A stretch of DNA of 64,000 nucleotides from Rhodococcus koreensis (GCF_900105905.1 NZ_FNSV01000005.1:2356001-2420000); one strand, 5' to 3'. Counted from the stretch's first letter, positions 25,431 to 35,322 are shown. Notes: a model not told the origin generated them from the letters alone. Numbers and translations: made by a program.

Positions 25431-26639
25431 TCATCGCATCACCCGCTCGACCGCGAAGAGCCGCGCGTAGAAGTCGATGAGTGCCCGGCGCGACGTCTCC
25501 CACGACAGCTGCTGCTCCACCCGAGCCCGGCCCAGTTCGCCCATCCTGTGACGTTTCCGGGAGTCCCGTAACAGCTCGTCGATCCCAGCCGCGAAGGCCG
25601 ATTCGTCATTGGCCGGGGCGTAGACAGCGGACTCCCCCGCCGATACTCGCGACTCGACGAGTTCGAACGAGACGAGTGGCCGCCCCATCGCCATGTACTC
25701 GACGACCTTGTTCATCGTCGACACATCGTTCAACGGGTTTCGTGGGTCAGGCGCAAGACAGACGTCGGCGGTCGACAGACACCGCTGCACGAACTCGTCG
25801 GGGACCCGGCCGGTGAATTCGACCGTGTCCGTGAGCCCGAGCTTCTCGCTGAGGGCGACCATGTCTTCGAAGGCGTCCCCCGCGCCCATGAATATGCAGT
25901 GGAGGTCGTCCCGGCCGAGGCCGTCCCGCAGGTGAGCGAGGGCGCGTAACGCATAGTCGACGCCGTCCTGCGGACCCATCACCCCCAGGTATGCCGCGAG
26001 ATACCGCTTGCCGCGCCGCAGGCTCGGATCGGGGTCTCGGCGGACGAATCGACTCAGATCGGGCGCACTCCGGACGACGGTAACCCGCTCCGGCGCCAGA
26101 TGACCGCGCTCGAGTGCAACCCGCCGATAGCTCTCGTTCGTCGAGATGACGGCGTCGGCAGTGGCCAGTGTGAGCCGTTCCAGGAGTCTGGTCGCCCAGT
26201 AGAGGACCTGGCCGCCTCGGGGAAACCGGGACAGGAAGAGTTCGGGCACGAGATCGTGGTGGTCGAACACGAACTTGGCGCCGACCGGGCGAAGCAGCGC
26301 AGCGACGAGGAACAGCAGGTCGGGCGGATTGCAGGCGTGGACGGCATCGACCCGATCTTCTCGGCGCACCCGAAGAGCGAGCCGCGTGGTGTGCCACAAC
26401 GCCAGCCCGTACTCCCGCAGATAGCCCAACGGCCCACCCTCCGCGGCACGCAGGGGGTAGCGGAGAATACGGACCCCGTCGATCGTGACGTCCGGCTCCC
26501 TGTCCTGGGTGGTCCCCATCGGGCAGATCACTGTGACGCGATAGCCGGCCTCCACCAACGCAGTGCTCTCCTGCCACACCCGGCGGTCGAACGGTACCGA
26601 AAGGTTCTCTACCAGAATCAGAATGTGCCGACTCATCAC
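25431..26639 (-). CDS. Family 4 glycosyltransferase
   Basis: 402 residues, GT-B fold. The N-domain begins HILILVENLSVPFDRRVWQE, typical of the WcaI/WbuB-like subgroup, with DAVHACNPPDLLFLVA and FDHHDLVPE. The C-domain has YLGVMGPQDGVDYALRAL and the nucleotide-sugar site around PLNDVSTMNKVVEYMAMGRP. It transfers a sugar from an NDP donor to the growing lipid-linked unit. The ATG region at 26639 overlaps the stop of the GT4 gene upstream by 4 bases. Confidence 0.9.
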   Translation of the reverse strand: MMSRHILILVENLSVPFDRRVWQESTALVEAGYRVTVICPMGTTQDREPDVTIDGVRILRYPLRAAEGGPLGYLREYGLALWHTTRLALRVRREDRVDAVHACNPPDLLFLVAALLRPVGAKFVFDHHDLVPELFLSRFPRGGQVLYWATRLLERLTLATADAVISTNESYRRVALERGHLAPERVTVVRSAPDLSRFVRRDPDPSLRRGKRYLAAYLGVMGPQDGVDYALRALAHLRDGLGRDDLHCIFMGAGDAFEDMVALSEKLGLTDTVEFTGRVPDEFVQRCLSTADVCLAPDPRNPLNDVSTMNKVVEYMAMGRPLVSFELVESRVSAGESAVYAPANDESAFAAGIDELLRDSRKRHRMGELGRARVEQQLSWETSRRALIDFYARLFAVERVMR

Positions 26640-27802
26640 ACCTCCACCACTTCGGTGAGCAGACGCTCGAATCCTCGCGCCGTGTCTTCGATCCGGTACT
26701 GCTGTTCCACCCGTGCACGCCCCGACAACCCCTGCCGGGTGCGCAGCCCCGGGTCCGCGGCCAGGGCGAGGAGCCGCTGCGCCATCGCATGCGCATCTCC
26801 GACCGGCACCACGTAGCCCTGTTCACCATCGGTGACCATGTCTCGCAGGCAACCGCAGTCGGTGACCACGAGCGGCACGCCCGCGGCCATGGATTCGATC
26901 GCGATGATCGGCACTCCCTCGTGCACCGACGACAGACAGGACACGTCGAGTCCCGGCAGGAGTTGTCGCACGTCCCGTCGAACGCCCATGAAGCGTGTGC
27001 GGCCGGCAATCCCGAGTTCATCCGCAAGAGTGCGTAACTCGGCCTCACGTTCGCCGCCGCCGATCACGACCAGCCGCACCCGCACATCAGACTCCGCCAC
27101 CGAAGAAATCGCTTCGAAGAGCATCTGGTGCGCCTTCTGATCGCTGAGGCGACCGACGATACCGACGACGAAGTCCCGCGGGTCGAGACCGAATGCGGCC
27201 CTGGCAAGCTCGGAGTCGGTGTTTCGCGGCAGCGGAGGCAGCACGATCCCGTTCGGAATCACCACCTCGCGTGTGCGTCGCCAGGCGAAGCGCCCAACAC
27301 CCTCTTCCCGGCGGAGGTACTCGCCTTGTCGAGGGGCGAGCAGGACGAGCGCGTCGGACAGCCACAGCGTTTCCACCGTGGAGCGCGGCAGGCAGCGCTT
27401 GCCGACCGACGTCAGGTCCATGTCGTGGGCGGCGACGATGTTGGCACGCGCTCCCGCCAGCCTTGCCGCAATTCGCCCCAGCGCCAGTGCCGCTCGATGA
27501 TGATGAGTGACCAGTACCACGTCCGTGCGATCGCGTCGCAGGCTGCGGATCAACCGTGGCAGGGTTCGAACGTCGTAGCGCCCCGTACGCCCCAGCACTT
27601 CGACCTCGAATCCCGCCCTCCGGAACTCCTCGCCGAGGGGCCCGGCCTCGCGCAGACAGATCAGACGTGGTCGTACGACCCGTGGATCGAAGTTCCGGAA
27701 CAGTTCCAGCATCAGGAGTTCGACACCCCCGACGAACGTCAAGTCCAACACCAGACTGAGCCGGATCGGCCTCGTCGAACGAGGTGGGAGTCGCCCCGCC
27801 AC
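26636..27802 (-). CDS. Family 4 glycosyltransferase, second GT4 module
   Basis: About 388 residues with a complete GT4 domain: RLSLVLDLTFVGGVELLML, THHHRAALALGRIAARLAG, FVVGIVGRLSDQKAHQMLFEA and the EGVPIIAIESMAAGVPLVV donor-site motif. No convincing start exists: the frame continues upstream without a stop into the C-terminal tail of the preceding GT4. The GTG at 27802 is the nearest candidate, but a GAGGAG directly abuts it. The module is therefore probably the second half of a GT4-GT4 tandem protein of about 759 residues, once the single-base frameshift near 27954 is corrected. Confidence 0.75.
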   Translation of the reverse strand: MAGRLPPRSTRPIRLSLVLDLTFVGGVELLMLELFRNFDPRVVRPRLICLREAGPLGEEFRRAGFEVEVLGRTGRYDVRTLPRLIRSLRRDRTDVVLVTHHHRAALALGRIAARLAGARANIVAAHDMDLTSVGKRCLPRSTVETLWLSDALVLLAPRQGEYLRREEGVGRFAWRRTREVVIPNGIVLPPLPRNTDSELARAAFGLDPRDFVVGIVGRLSDQKAHQMLFEAISSVAESDVRVRLVVIGGGEREAELRTLADELGIAGRTRFMGVRRDVRQLLPGLDVSCLSSVHEGVPIIAIESMAAGVPLVVTDCGCLRDMVTDGEQGYVVPVGDAHAMAQRLLALAADPGLRTRQGLSGRARVEQQYRIEDTARGFERLLTEVVEV

Positions 27803-28914
27803 CTCCTCGAGCGCGAGTTCGCTCTCGGCGACGCTTGTGCGCAGGCTGAACTCGGACTCGACTCGCGTCCGCGCCGCGAGGCCCATTTCCCGGGATTTCT
27901 CGGGCTCCGACAGCACTCGGAGCAGCTTCTCGGCGAGCGCATGCGGCGAACGCGGGGCACGAGAAATCCGGTCACCCCCTCCGTAATCATCTCCGGCACG
28001 CCGCCCACCGCGGTACAGACCGCCGGCCGACCCGCGGCCATTGCCTCGAGCAGCGCCATCGGAAAACATTCCACGCTGTACGAGCTCAGGACGAAGACGT
28101 CCATCCCTCCGAGCAAATCTTTCACGTCGTGACGAGAACCGGTGAAGACCACATGGTCCGCGATGCCCAGCTCACTGGCCAGCTGTTCCAGCTCGCCTCT
28201 CATCGGCCCGTCTCCGACCACCAGGAACTTTGCGGCCGGCAGCTCGTCGATGACCAGCCGTGCCGCGTGCAGCAGCGTGGCGTGGTCCTTCTCGGGCCGC
28301 AGCGCGGCAAGAATCCCCACCACTCGGTCGAGCGGCCCGATCCCGAACTCCGCGATCGCCGCCCGATCTCCACTCGGATCGAATGCTGCGGGATCCACCC
28401 CGTTGTGGATTATTCGGATCTTGCCCGGCGGGATGTGTAGATCGCCTACCAGATAGGGAACTTGCGCCTTCGCCACACCGAAATACGCGCTCGTGACCGG
28501 GCCGAGTGCGCGGTCGGCGAACCGCCGAAGGACACTCCTCGTGGTGGTCTCACCGCAGTTGTGAACCCATACGACCGTCCGTGGAACTCGGGCCAGGACA
28601 GCCGCGACACGGCCGAGAGTCTCGGCGTTGAAGCCGCGCACGATCATGATGTCCGGGGAAATCCTGCGCGTCTCACGCACGAGGTCCCATAGGGCACCGA
28701 CCGCCTGCAGCTTCGTTCGTCCCAACGCCAGGGCGGGAACAGCACCGGCCGCCAGGGCCGGATACAGTTCGCCCTCGCTTCCGATGCAGATGACGCTGGG
28801 CTCGAACCGTTCTCGGTCCAGTCGGGGAAACAGCGTTGCAGCGTGCCGCTCCGCTCCCCCGACGCGGAGGTCAGGCACCACATGCAACACCCGCAGTGGG
28901 CGATCGGCCGTCAC
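27739..28914 (-). pseudogene. Family 4 glycosyltransferase, frameshifted at 27954-27957
   Basis: GTG at 28914 (AGGAGG seven bases upstream, GTGA overlap with the upstream GT gene) starts a good GT4 domain: LRVLHVVPDLRVGGAERHAATL, IIHNGVDPAAF, VVGILAALRPEKDHATLLHAA and SVECFPMALLEAMAAGRPAVC. After GVTGFLVP the reading frame is wrong and runs out at 27739. One extra C in the minus-strand CCCC run (plus GGGG, 27954-27957) restores the expected VPPRSPHALAEKLLRVLSE and joins this module in frame to the GT4 at 26636. Either a sequencing error, a phase-variable homopolymer or a true mutation. As given, the protein would lose its last helices. Confidence 0.8.
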
Positions 28915-29975
28915 CGCCGCACCTCCTGGTAAAGGGCATCGAAACGGCGCCACACGACGTCGACGTCGAATTCGGCCCGGATGCGCTCCAACGCCTGCGC
29001 TCCGATGCGGGTGCGGGCATCGCCGTCGTAGACCACGTGACGCAAGGCTTGCGCGAGTGCGTCCACGTCGTCGACCGGAACCAGCACCCCACAACGGTCG
29101 TCGATCAGTTCGGGGATGCCCCCCACGGCGCTGGCGACAACACACAGACCGTGGGCCATCGCCTCGAGTATCGCCATCGGCTGGCCCTCGTTGCGCGAGG
29201 GCAGGGCCAGTACGTGGGAGCTCGCCAACAATTCGGGCACCCGAGCCGGATCGATCCATCCGAGCACCGTGACGGTGGATCCCACCGACAGCTCGTCGAC
29301 CCTGTCCCGCGCGCGCTGCACTTCGCCGTCACCGGCGATCGTCAGTCGCGCACGCTCGCCTCCGTCGCCGACCATCTTCGCCCACGCGTCGAGCAACGTG
29401 AAAGTCCCCTTGCGATCGCCGATGCAGCCGAGGAACAGCACGTGCACCTGTTCACTTCCGGACGGCTGCCGTACCGGACGGCAAGGCCGGACCGCGTTGG
29501 GAACAGAGACGATCCGTGCCTGTGGCGCAATCCGCTCGAGGCGCTCCACCCAGCAGTCGCCGAGCGCCACCACCGCGTCCGCACCGGTGAGGGTGGCGCG
29601 GATGAGCGCCTTCACTGGGCGCGGCGATCGGCTGTAGAACTGATGGAAGTCGGAACCGTGCACATGCATCACGACCGGCACCCGGAAGATTCGACAGATC
29701 CAGGCGAGGATGGCCTTTCGGATGAAGCTGCCGGCGACGGAGGTATGAAGGTGAACCACATCCGGCCGGTCCAAAACCAGCGCAGTCACGAACGCCCCCA
29801 GCCCCGTCGCGAACGCCACCATCTTCGTGGCTACCGTGCCGTTCCGGTGGGTACTGACATGGCGAACGTTCCACAACTCCCACAGCGGAGTAGCTTGCAT
29901 CGTTCGGACGAAACTCGCTACTCCGCCCCGGGTGGACGTACTGGTCGCCGCCCACAGGGCCCGCTGCCGGTTCAT
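28911..29975 (-). CDS. Family 4 glycosyltransferase
   Basis: 354 residues. The GT-B signatures are RGGVASFVRTMQ near the N-terminus, DVVHLHTSVAGSFIRK, MHVHGSDFHQFY, ALGDCWVERL, VLFLGCIGDRKGTFTLLDAW and NEGQPMAILEAMAHGLCVV, the last holding the E-x7-E donor motif. It overlaps the polymerase gene upstream and the frameshifted GT gene downstream by 4 bases each, so four consecutive minus-strand glyco-genes are translationally coupled. Confidence 0.9.
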   Translation of the reverse strand: MNRQRALWAATSTSTRGGVASFVRTMQATPLWELWNVRHVSTHRNGTVATKMVAFATGLGAFVTALVLDRPDVVHLHTSVAGSFIRKAILAWICRIFRVPVVMHVHGSDFHQFYSRSPRPVKALIRATLTGADAVVALGDCWVERLERIAPQARIVSVPNAVRPCRPVRQPSGSEQVHVLFLGCIGDRKGTFTLLDAWAKMVGDGGERARLTIAGDGEVQRARDRVDELSVGSTVTVLGWIDPARVPELLASSHVLALPSRNEGQPMAILEAMAHGLCVVASAVGGIPELIDDRCGVLVPVDDVDALAQALRHVVYDGDARTRIGAQALERIRAEFDVDVVWRRFDALYQEVRR

Positions 29976-31495
29976 GCGCGTTCCTGTGCTGGGACCGAGT
30001 CAGTCGCGCGTCGAGGCGGATCCGGTGTCATCTGGTCCGCGGGAGCCCGCTCTGCCCAGCCGATTACGATTCCGACGAGCAGCATCACGACCGCGTTCGG
30101 AAAGTCGAAGAACCGTAGATCTACCGTGAGGCCCGCGATCACCAGCACAACGAAGGCCATCATCGCCACCAGCGCGAGACGCCTCCCGCACAGGCCGTCG
30201 GCCGGCAGCACCCGGAATGCGTGGAAGAGACCACTGGCGAGGAGAAGAAGCACCGCGAGCCACAGAACCAACCCGATCAGCCCCAGTTCCGCCGCGATTC
30301 CGAGCTCATTGAAATGGGACGCGATTCCGAAGCCGCGAATCCATGGCACATCCGGCGCCCACCTCTGGTGATGGTACGTATTCATCGCGGTGAAGCGCCC
30401 GATCCCCCACCCCGCCAACGGTTTTTCCTGGACTGCCCAGATCGCCGTCTCCGCAGTGTTGAGCCGATCCTGCAGTTCGTCGGGTGATCCGACGCCACCC
30501 GCGGACCGATCGCTGCTGGTGAAGGTCGACCACTTGATGGCCACGGCGGCCGTCATGACCGCACCGGTCATGACGAACCCGGTCCGAAATCCCTTGGCAA
30601 ACGTCGCACCAATCAAAACCACAACAGTGAATGCCAGCCAGACGACTCGCGTGTGGGTGAGATAGACGCCGTATGCGCACGCTACCGCGATAGCGATGGC
30701 CAGAATCCTGCTCCACCGGGGTTCACTGCGCGTTGCGGCAAGAAGGAGCGCCACGATGAAACCGAGGGTCAACACCACGCCGTTGACCACAGGCTGGTCG
30801 AAGATGCCGACGGCTCGCCCCTCCCAGCTCGGAGACTCGACTATGTAGCGAGGCCAGACGAGTGCGGTCGGACCATGAAACTGCAGAATGCACATCGCTG
30901 CCGAGTAAGCGCCGAGCGACAGGATCGTCCACAGAAGTAGCCGGACTGCAGACGCCCGGTCGAATGTGTACCGCCCCACGAGAAACACCGTGAACGGAAT
31001 GATGGTGCCGGTAAGTACGAATCGCGGTACGGAGAGTTCTGCGCCGGACAGAGGGATTACGGAGCCGTACTGGTGCGAGGAGAACATCGACATCACGTTC
31101 CAGGTGACGTAGAGAACCATTGCACACTCGATGGCGCCCAGACGCGGAGCGCGGTTGATTCCCCGGGCAATCCAGATTGCCCACGCGCCCACAACGCCGA
31201 GGTACGCCAGGACGAAGGGATCCACGGGCAGAATGCTGGGTAGGGCGACCCGGAGAAACGTGGTGACCAACAGCAGGAGCACAGCGACCACCGGATCGCG
31301 AAGCCCGGCGAAGACGAGAACACTGCCGACGGCGCCGAGCAAGAGGAGCACACCGAATTGAGTCGGCACCTTCGCGGCGGCTGCAAGCACGACGAGCACA
31401 GCCACGGGGAACACCGCGCCCACCATCCATCGGGAGGTCCATCCACCCGTGGACGAGACACTGGCGGGGTCGGCGAGGCTCGGTGTCCGTCTCAT
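29972..31495 (-). CDS. Wzy-like O-antigen/EPS polymerase (O-antigen ligase family)
   Basis: 507 residues with about 11-12 hydrophobic helices and a large outside loop carrying DELQDRLNTAETAIWAVQ, EKPLAGWGIGRF and SHFNELGIAAELGLIG, which match the conserved region of the O-antigen ligase/Wzy family. It would polymerise repeat units on the outer membrane face in a Wzx/Wzy pathway, consistent with the flippase and Wzz-like genes here. The start lies 9 bases after the stop of the Wzz-like gene. Confidence 0.85.
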   Translation of the reverse strand: MRRTPSLADPASVSSTGGWTSRWMVGAVFPVAVLVVLAAAAKVPTQFGVLLLLGAVGSVLVFAGLRDPVVAVLLLLVTTFLRVALPSILPVDPFVLAYLGVVGAWAIWIARGINRAPRLGAIECAMVLYVTWNVMSMFSSHQYGSVIPLSGAELSVPRFVLTGTIIPFTVFLVGRYTFDRASAVRLLLWTILSLGAYSAAMCILQFHGPTALVWPRYIVESPSWEGRAVGIFDQPVVNGVVLTLGFIVALLLAATRSEPRWSRILAIAIAVACAYGVYLTHTRVVWLAFTVVVLIGATFAKGFRTGFVMTGAVMTAAVAIKWSTFTSSDRSAGGVGSPDELQDRLNTAETAIWAVQEKPLAGWGIGRFTAMNTYHHQRWAPDVPWIRGFGIASHFNELGIAAELGLIGLVLWLAVLLLLASGLFHAFRVLPADGLCGRRLALVAMMAFVVLVIAGLTVDLRFFDFPNAVVMLLVGIVIGWAERAPADQMTPDPPRRATDSVPAQERA

Positions 31496-31504
31496 GTCAT
31501 CAGG

Positions 31505-32983
31505 TCACGGACGCGCGGTTCGATCCGGAGCGGACTCGCGGACCTTCACGAGGTCGACCGTTTCCAACTCGTCCGAGTCCGCCGGCTCGGCCGACTCGTC
31601 CGACTCGGCCGATGGCGGGATCGGCGCACTGCGTCGTGCGCATCGAGGATCGATGATGACGGCACCAAGCAATCTCGACTCCACCTGCCCGAGCAGCCGA
31701 CATGCCTCCACCGTTTCGGGGACCCGCGTGCGGCGCCTTTCGACCACCAGCACTACCGCGTCTGCTGCCGCGCAGATCACCTGCGCTTCAGCTGCTTCAG
31801 TGATCGGCGGAGCCTCGACGACAACCATGTCGGCGATACTGTGGGCGTGTTGGAGCAGGTTGCCGAACCGCTCACGGGTGAACAGCGCGTAGGGATCACC
31901 GTTTCCCGTTCCACTCGGCATCTCCGGCATCTCGCCGGGTACCGCCTCCTGGATGAACCCGGCGATCGCAGGTGGGGTGGCCTCAGCGAGGAAATCCGCA
32001 ACGCCCGGAACTTCATCGGTATTCGTGGCGCGCTCGGAACCGTGCAGATCCGCCCGCAGAATCAAGGAACGTTCGCCCTGGATCGCCCTGTGCTCGGCAA
32101 TTGCCCGCGCAACCTGGGCAACGCCCTCCGTACGCCGCGGCGCGGTCACCACAACCGTTGCAGGGCGGGGAAGATCGGCCAAGCCGACGATGTTTGCCAA
32201 ACGTCGGAATTGCGCCTCGCGACGCTGTTCCGCCCGAGGTTTCCCACCACGCGGAACCTCGACCAGCGTATCCACGCCGGCCTTCGCACGCACGTCGTCG
32301 GCGGTCGTGAGGCGTTTCGACACCGCATCCAGCGCGAGAGCGGCAACGCACCCGAGTATCAGGCCGCCGAACAGCCCGAGTACCGCGTTCCGTACCAGAG
32401 ACGGGCTCTCCTCTGCGACGCCCGCAGCGAGCTGCTGATCCTGCAGCTCGTTCGTCGTGTCCAACTCGATCGCAGTGATTCGGTCCTGGAGCTGCGCCAT
32501 TGCGACGGGGTCTGCTTCGGGGGACGAACGTTGCTCCTCGAGCTGTTGCCTGAGCTCTTCGAGGGTGCCGGCTCTGCCTGCGAACCTGACGGTGTTGACA
32601 TCGTCGCGGAAGGCCCCGGCCATTGCGGCTGCCGAGGACGCCGCGACCTTGGGATCGTTCGCGGTGGCGTCGATGTAGAGGATCGGACTCGCAGCAGCCG
32701 TGCTGGCGGCGAAGGTCACATCGTCGGGAACGTCCGCGCGAGCCCGGATCCGCTCCTGGTAGGGCCCGTTGTTGAAGTAGTCGACATACCCCACCACGAG
32801 GATTGCGTCCTGCTCGGGGGCCCGGCCCGGCGAGGAGACGATCAGCGCCGCCCTGCCCGTATAGCTGGTCCCGGCTTCCTTCGCCGCCGCGACCGCTCCG
32901 AGAACCGCCAGTGCAGCAACGAAGACGACCAACACACGACGGCGCCAGATGCGCTCGAGCTGGACGTTCAATGTGCTGGTCAT
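31505..32983 (-). CDS. Wzz-type polysaccharide co-polymerase with degenerate BY-kinase domain
   Basis: 492 residues from ATG 32983, chosen for the GGAGGGG ahead of it; the frame extends to 33061. Two membrane segments (about 15-35 and near 200-220) flank an extracytoplasmic coiled region, the chain-length determinant layout. The cytoplasmic half resembles CpsD/Wzc tyrosine autokinases, but the Walker A motif is replaced by TAPRRTEGVAQVA, without GKT/S, so ATP hydrolysis is unlikely. The tail is rich in D, E and S but has no tyrosine cluster. It probably sets polymer length with the Wzy protein. First gene of the minus-strand EPS operon. Confidence 0.82.
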   Translation of the reverse strand: MTSTLNVQLERIWRRRVLVVFVAALAVLGAVAAAKEAGTSYTGRAALIVSSPGRAPEQDAILVVGYVDYFNNGPYQERIRARADVPDDVTFAASTAAASPILYIDATANDPKVAASSAAAMAGAFRDDVNTVRFAGRAGTLEELRQQLEEQRSSPEADPVAMAQLQDRITAIELDTTNELQDQQLAAGVAEESPSLVRNAVLGLFGGLILGCVAALALDAVSKRLTTADDVRAKAGVDTLVEVPRGGKPRAEQRREAQFRRLANIVGLADLPRPATVVVTAPRRTEGVAQVARAIAEHRAIQGERSLILRADLHGSERATNTDEVPGVADFLAEATPPAIAGFIQEAVPGEMPEMPSGTGNGDPYALFTRERFGNLLQHAHSIADMVVVEAPPITEAAEAQVICAAADAVVLVVERRRTRVPETVEACRLLGQVESRLLGAVIIDPRCARRSAPIPPSAESDESAEPADSDELETVDLVKVRESAPDRTARP

Positions 32984-33210
32984 CTGCCCCTCCACCATCA
33001 GGTTGCGGAGAATCGCGCGCCCCCGCTGAGATGTCGGGCGGCTCGGCACGCCATCGTTCAACCCACGGCGCCGACCCGAAATGTCGACTAAGCGATCTTC
33101 CCGACCTCAAGATTAATTTACTCCATAGAAGAGTACCTGCGGTATGGTTTTGGCGGATTTTTCATATTTGACGACTAGCACACGCGGCCGAGTATCATCA
33201 ATCGCCAGAG

Positions 33211-33921
33211 GTGAGATCGTTGGATCTTCCGAAAACAAGAGTTGCAGTCGTCGCGGCCGCCAGGTTCCACCTCCGGCCGCTCCGCCGGATTCATCTTGCA
33301 CGCCGGGCCCCGGCCTTACGCCTCGGCCCGGTAGTCGTCGCCGGACAAGAGGTGGCGCTCCGTTCCCCTCGGCTGTCCGACGCAGCCGCCTGGCGGGAAA
33401 TTCGGCTGCGAGATCAGCGTCTGATCGAACCGTACTGGGTCAGTTCTGCCCTGAGCTGGCCGGAGCGCCACACCGAGGCGATCTGGGTGGACGAATGCCT
33501 CCAGTCACGAAAAGCCGCCCGTGCCGGATTAGCGCTGCCGCTGGTGGTCGAGATCGACGGGCGCTTTGCGGGGCAATGCAATCTCGAGCGTATCGACGTG
33601 CGCACCAAGACCGCAGAGTTAGGCATCTGGCTCGACGCCCGGGTGACGGGCAAGGGCGTGTGCGCAGGTGTGGGCGTGCTACTCGCGGAATACGCGATCA
33701 GTACGTTGGGACTACGCCGAGTCACCGCGCCCATCTGTGTGGACAATGCTGCGGCTGCGAAGCGTGCTGAGCGCATGGGCCTGAGACGCGAGGGCACAAT
33801 GGCCAGCTTCCTCGACGTCGGCGGCCGCCGTCGAGATCACGACATGTGGGCGATCACGCCGGAAATGTGGGCGCTCGCCCCGAAGACGGGGGACCCACAT
33901 CCCGACACCATCCAACATTGA
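33211..33921 (+). CDS. GNAT family N-acetyltransferase (RimJ-like)
   Basis: 236 residues. VALRSPRLSDAAAWREIR opens the fold, AELGIWLDARVTGKGVCAGV is the acetyl-CoA-binding loop region and RRVTAPICVDNAAAAKRAERMG the conserved C-terminal part. Such enzymes acetylate protein N-termini or amino groups; in this locus acetylation of an amino sugar is possible. It is divergent from the Wzz-like operon across an AT-rich gap (33062-33210) that contains GGTATGGT at 33141. Confidence 0.8.
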   Translation: MRSLDLPKTRVAVVAAARFHLRPLRRIHLARRAPALRLGPVVVAGQEVALRSPRLSDAAAWREIRLRDQRLIEPYWVSSALSWPERHTEAIWVDECLQSRKAARAGLALPLVVEIDGRFAGQCNLERIDVRTKTAELGIWLDARVTGKGVCAGVGVLLAEYAISTLGLRRVTAPICVDNAAAAKRAERMGLRREGTMASFLDVGGRRRDHDMWAITPEMWALAPKTGDPHPDTIQH

Positions 33922-33978
33922 CGGCCCCCTGACCACCGCATTCGCGGCGCGCGATTCGCCCGAAACACGAACGGCGCG

Positions 33979-35322
33979 TTATCGTTCCGTAGCCCGGCGC
34001 GACTGTTCCGACTCTACGAGCGCGAACACTCGCTCGAACGCCTGCTTGCTCGCAGACACCTGCGCGCGTGCCTGCGCACGCAGGTCGGATCGCAGACCCG
34101 GGGCCTCCCTCCACATGCGGTGAATCGCACGCGTGAGCCGTTCGTCGAGCCCGTCCTCAGCGAGCTGAACCAACTCGACACCGCCGGGGAACATCCCGCT
34201 CAGGCCACCGAGTTTGTCGTCGTAATAGCGCGAAGTCGACAGGCCCACAACCGGAATTCCCTGGGCGAGAGCGAAAACCGCAACGTGGTATGCGCCGGTG
34301 ACGAGTACACGACATCGCGCCACCTCGGACACCAGGTCCCGGGCACTGGCGAAGCGCCCCACCGTGGGTCTCACGATCGGGAACCCGTCGACCAACGGCA
34401 TCGTCGAGTGACGATCTTCGGCCTCGTATTCGGAGACGATCAGCGGGACGAGACCAGCGTCGACCGTGCCGGCGAACCCCCTCAACACACGGCCGACGAC
34501 ATCCTGCGCCCTGTCCGTGACCGGGGAGTATCCGGCCACGCGAAGGCAAACCCCGATGTCGGTCCCGATCGTGTCGGATTGCATGCCGTAGGCCAACTCC
34601 ACCGCGTCGTCCCCGGTAACCACGACCCGCTCAGAAGGCACGCCGAGCGACCGCAGGAGAGCGGGACCTCGCTCTTGCTCTCGGACCGCGATGAGGTCGA
34701 CCTTGGGCAAGACACGCATGGCATGAGCGAGTATGTGTTCTCCTGTGAGCGGTCCGATGCCCTGTCCGCACATCGCGGTCGGTATGTGCAGGTCAGCCGC
34801 ACGCTCGAGCAGATCGAGGGTGCGGTGAGCCTGGTAGGGATCCACGTCGGTCATGTAGCCGCCGCCCATCGCGAGCACCAGTGAGGCATCGCGGACGGCC
34901 ATCGGAATGCGCGGAATTCGCCCGGTTTCGTCCGGCACGGCGGTCGGTGTGCGAAGGGAGTCCCGGACCTTGCGCGCGTAGTGCCGTGGACGATCAGAGA
35001 CAGCCCACCAGCCCGCCGAGACCGGGCCGACCAACCGGGGCCCGGCGTACGCTGGCACCTGCCACCACGGTCCGGATCGTGACCATCTGCTCCCACGTCG
35101 ATAGGTCACCGGCTCGGCGGCGGGAGCGAACGCGCGCAGCAACGACGGTGCGTAGGTCAGAACGCCGAGCCGCGCACCCGGCCATCGCTCACTCAGGCGC
35201 CGGACGGTGACGTCGAGGATGGCGAGGTCACCTCGATTGGTAAGCCAGTACTCCCCGTTCTCGATCAATACACGCACAGTCGAACTGTCGATGCCCGTCG
35301 AGTCGGCCTCATAGTTCGCCAT
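33979..35322 (-). CDS. Polysaccharide pyruvyl transferase family protein
   Basis: 447 residues from ATG 35322, with AAGGA five bases upstream; the frame continues to 35514 with non-coding-looking residues. The family transfers pyruvate from PEP to sugars, giving acidic ketals. Visible pattern: ENGEYWLTNRGDLAILD, LAMGGGYMTDVDP, MCGQGIGPLTG, LIAVREQERGPALL and a C-terminal TGAYHVAVFALAQGIPVVGL that resembles the conserved histidine region. It probably decorates the EPS. It is divergent from the aminotransferase gene. Confidence 0.82.
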   Translation of the reverse strand: MANYEADSTGIDSSTVRVLIENGEYWLTNRGDLAILDVTVRRLSERWPGARLGVLTYAPSLLRAFAPAAEPVTYRRGSRWSRSGPWWQVPAYAGPRLVGPVSAGWWAVSDRPRHYARKVRDSLRTPTAVPDETGRIPRIPMAVRDASLVLAMGGGYMTDVDPYQAHRTLDLLERAADLHIPTAMCGQGIGPLTGEHILAHAMRVLPKVDLIAVREQERGPALLRSLGVPSERVVVTGDDAVELAYGMQSDTIGTDIGVCLRVAGYSPVTDRAQDVVGRVLRGFAGTVDAGLVPLIVSEYEAEDRHSTMPLVDGFPIVRPTVGRFASARDLVSEVARCRVLVTGAYHVAVFALAQGIPVVGLSTSRYYDDKLGGLSGMFPGGVELVQLAEDGLDERLTRAIHRMWREAPGLRSDLRAQARAQVSASKQAFERVFALVESEQSRRATER

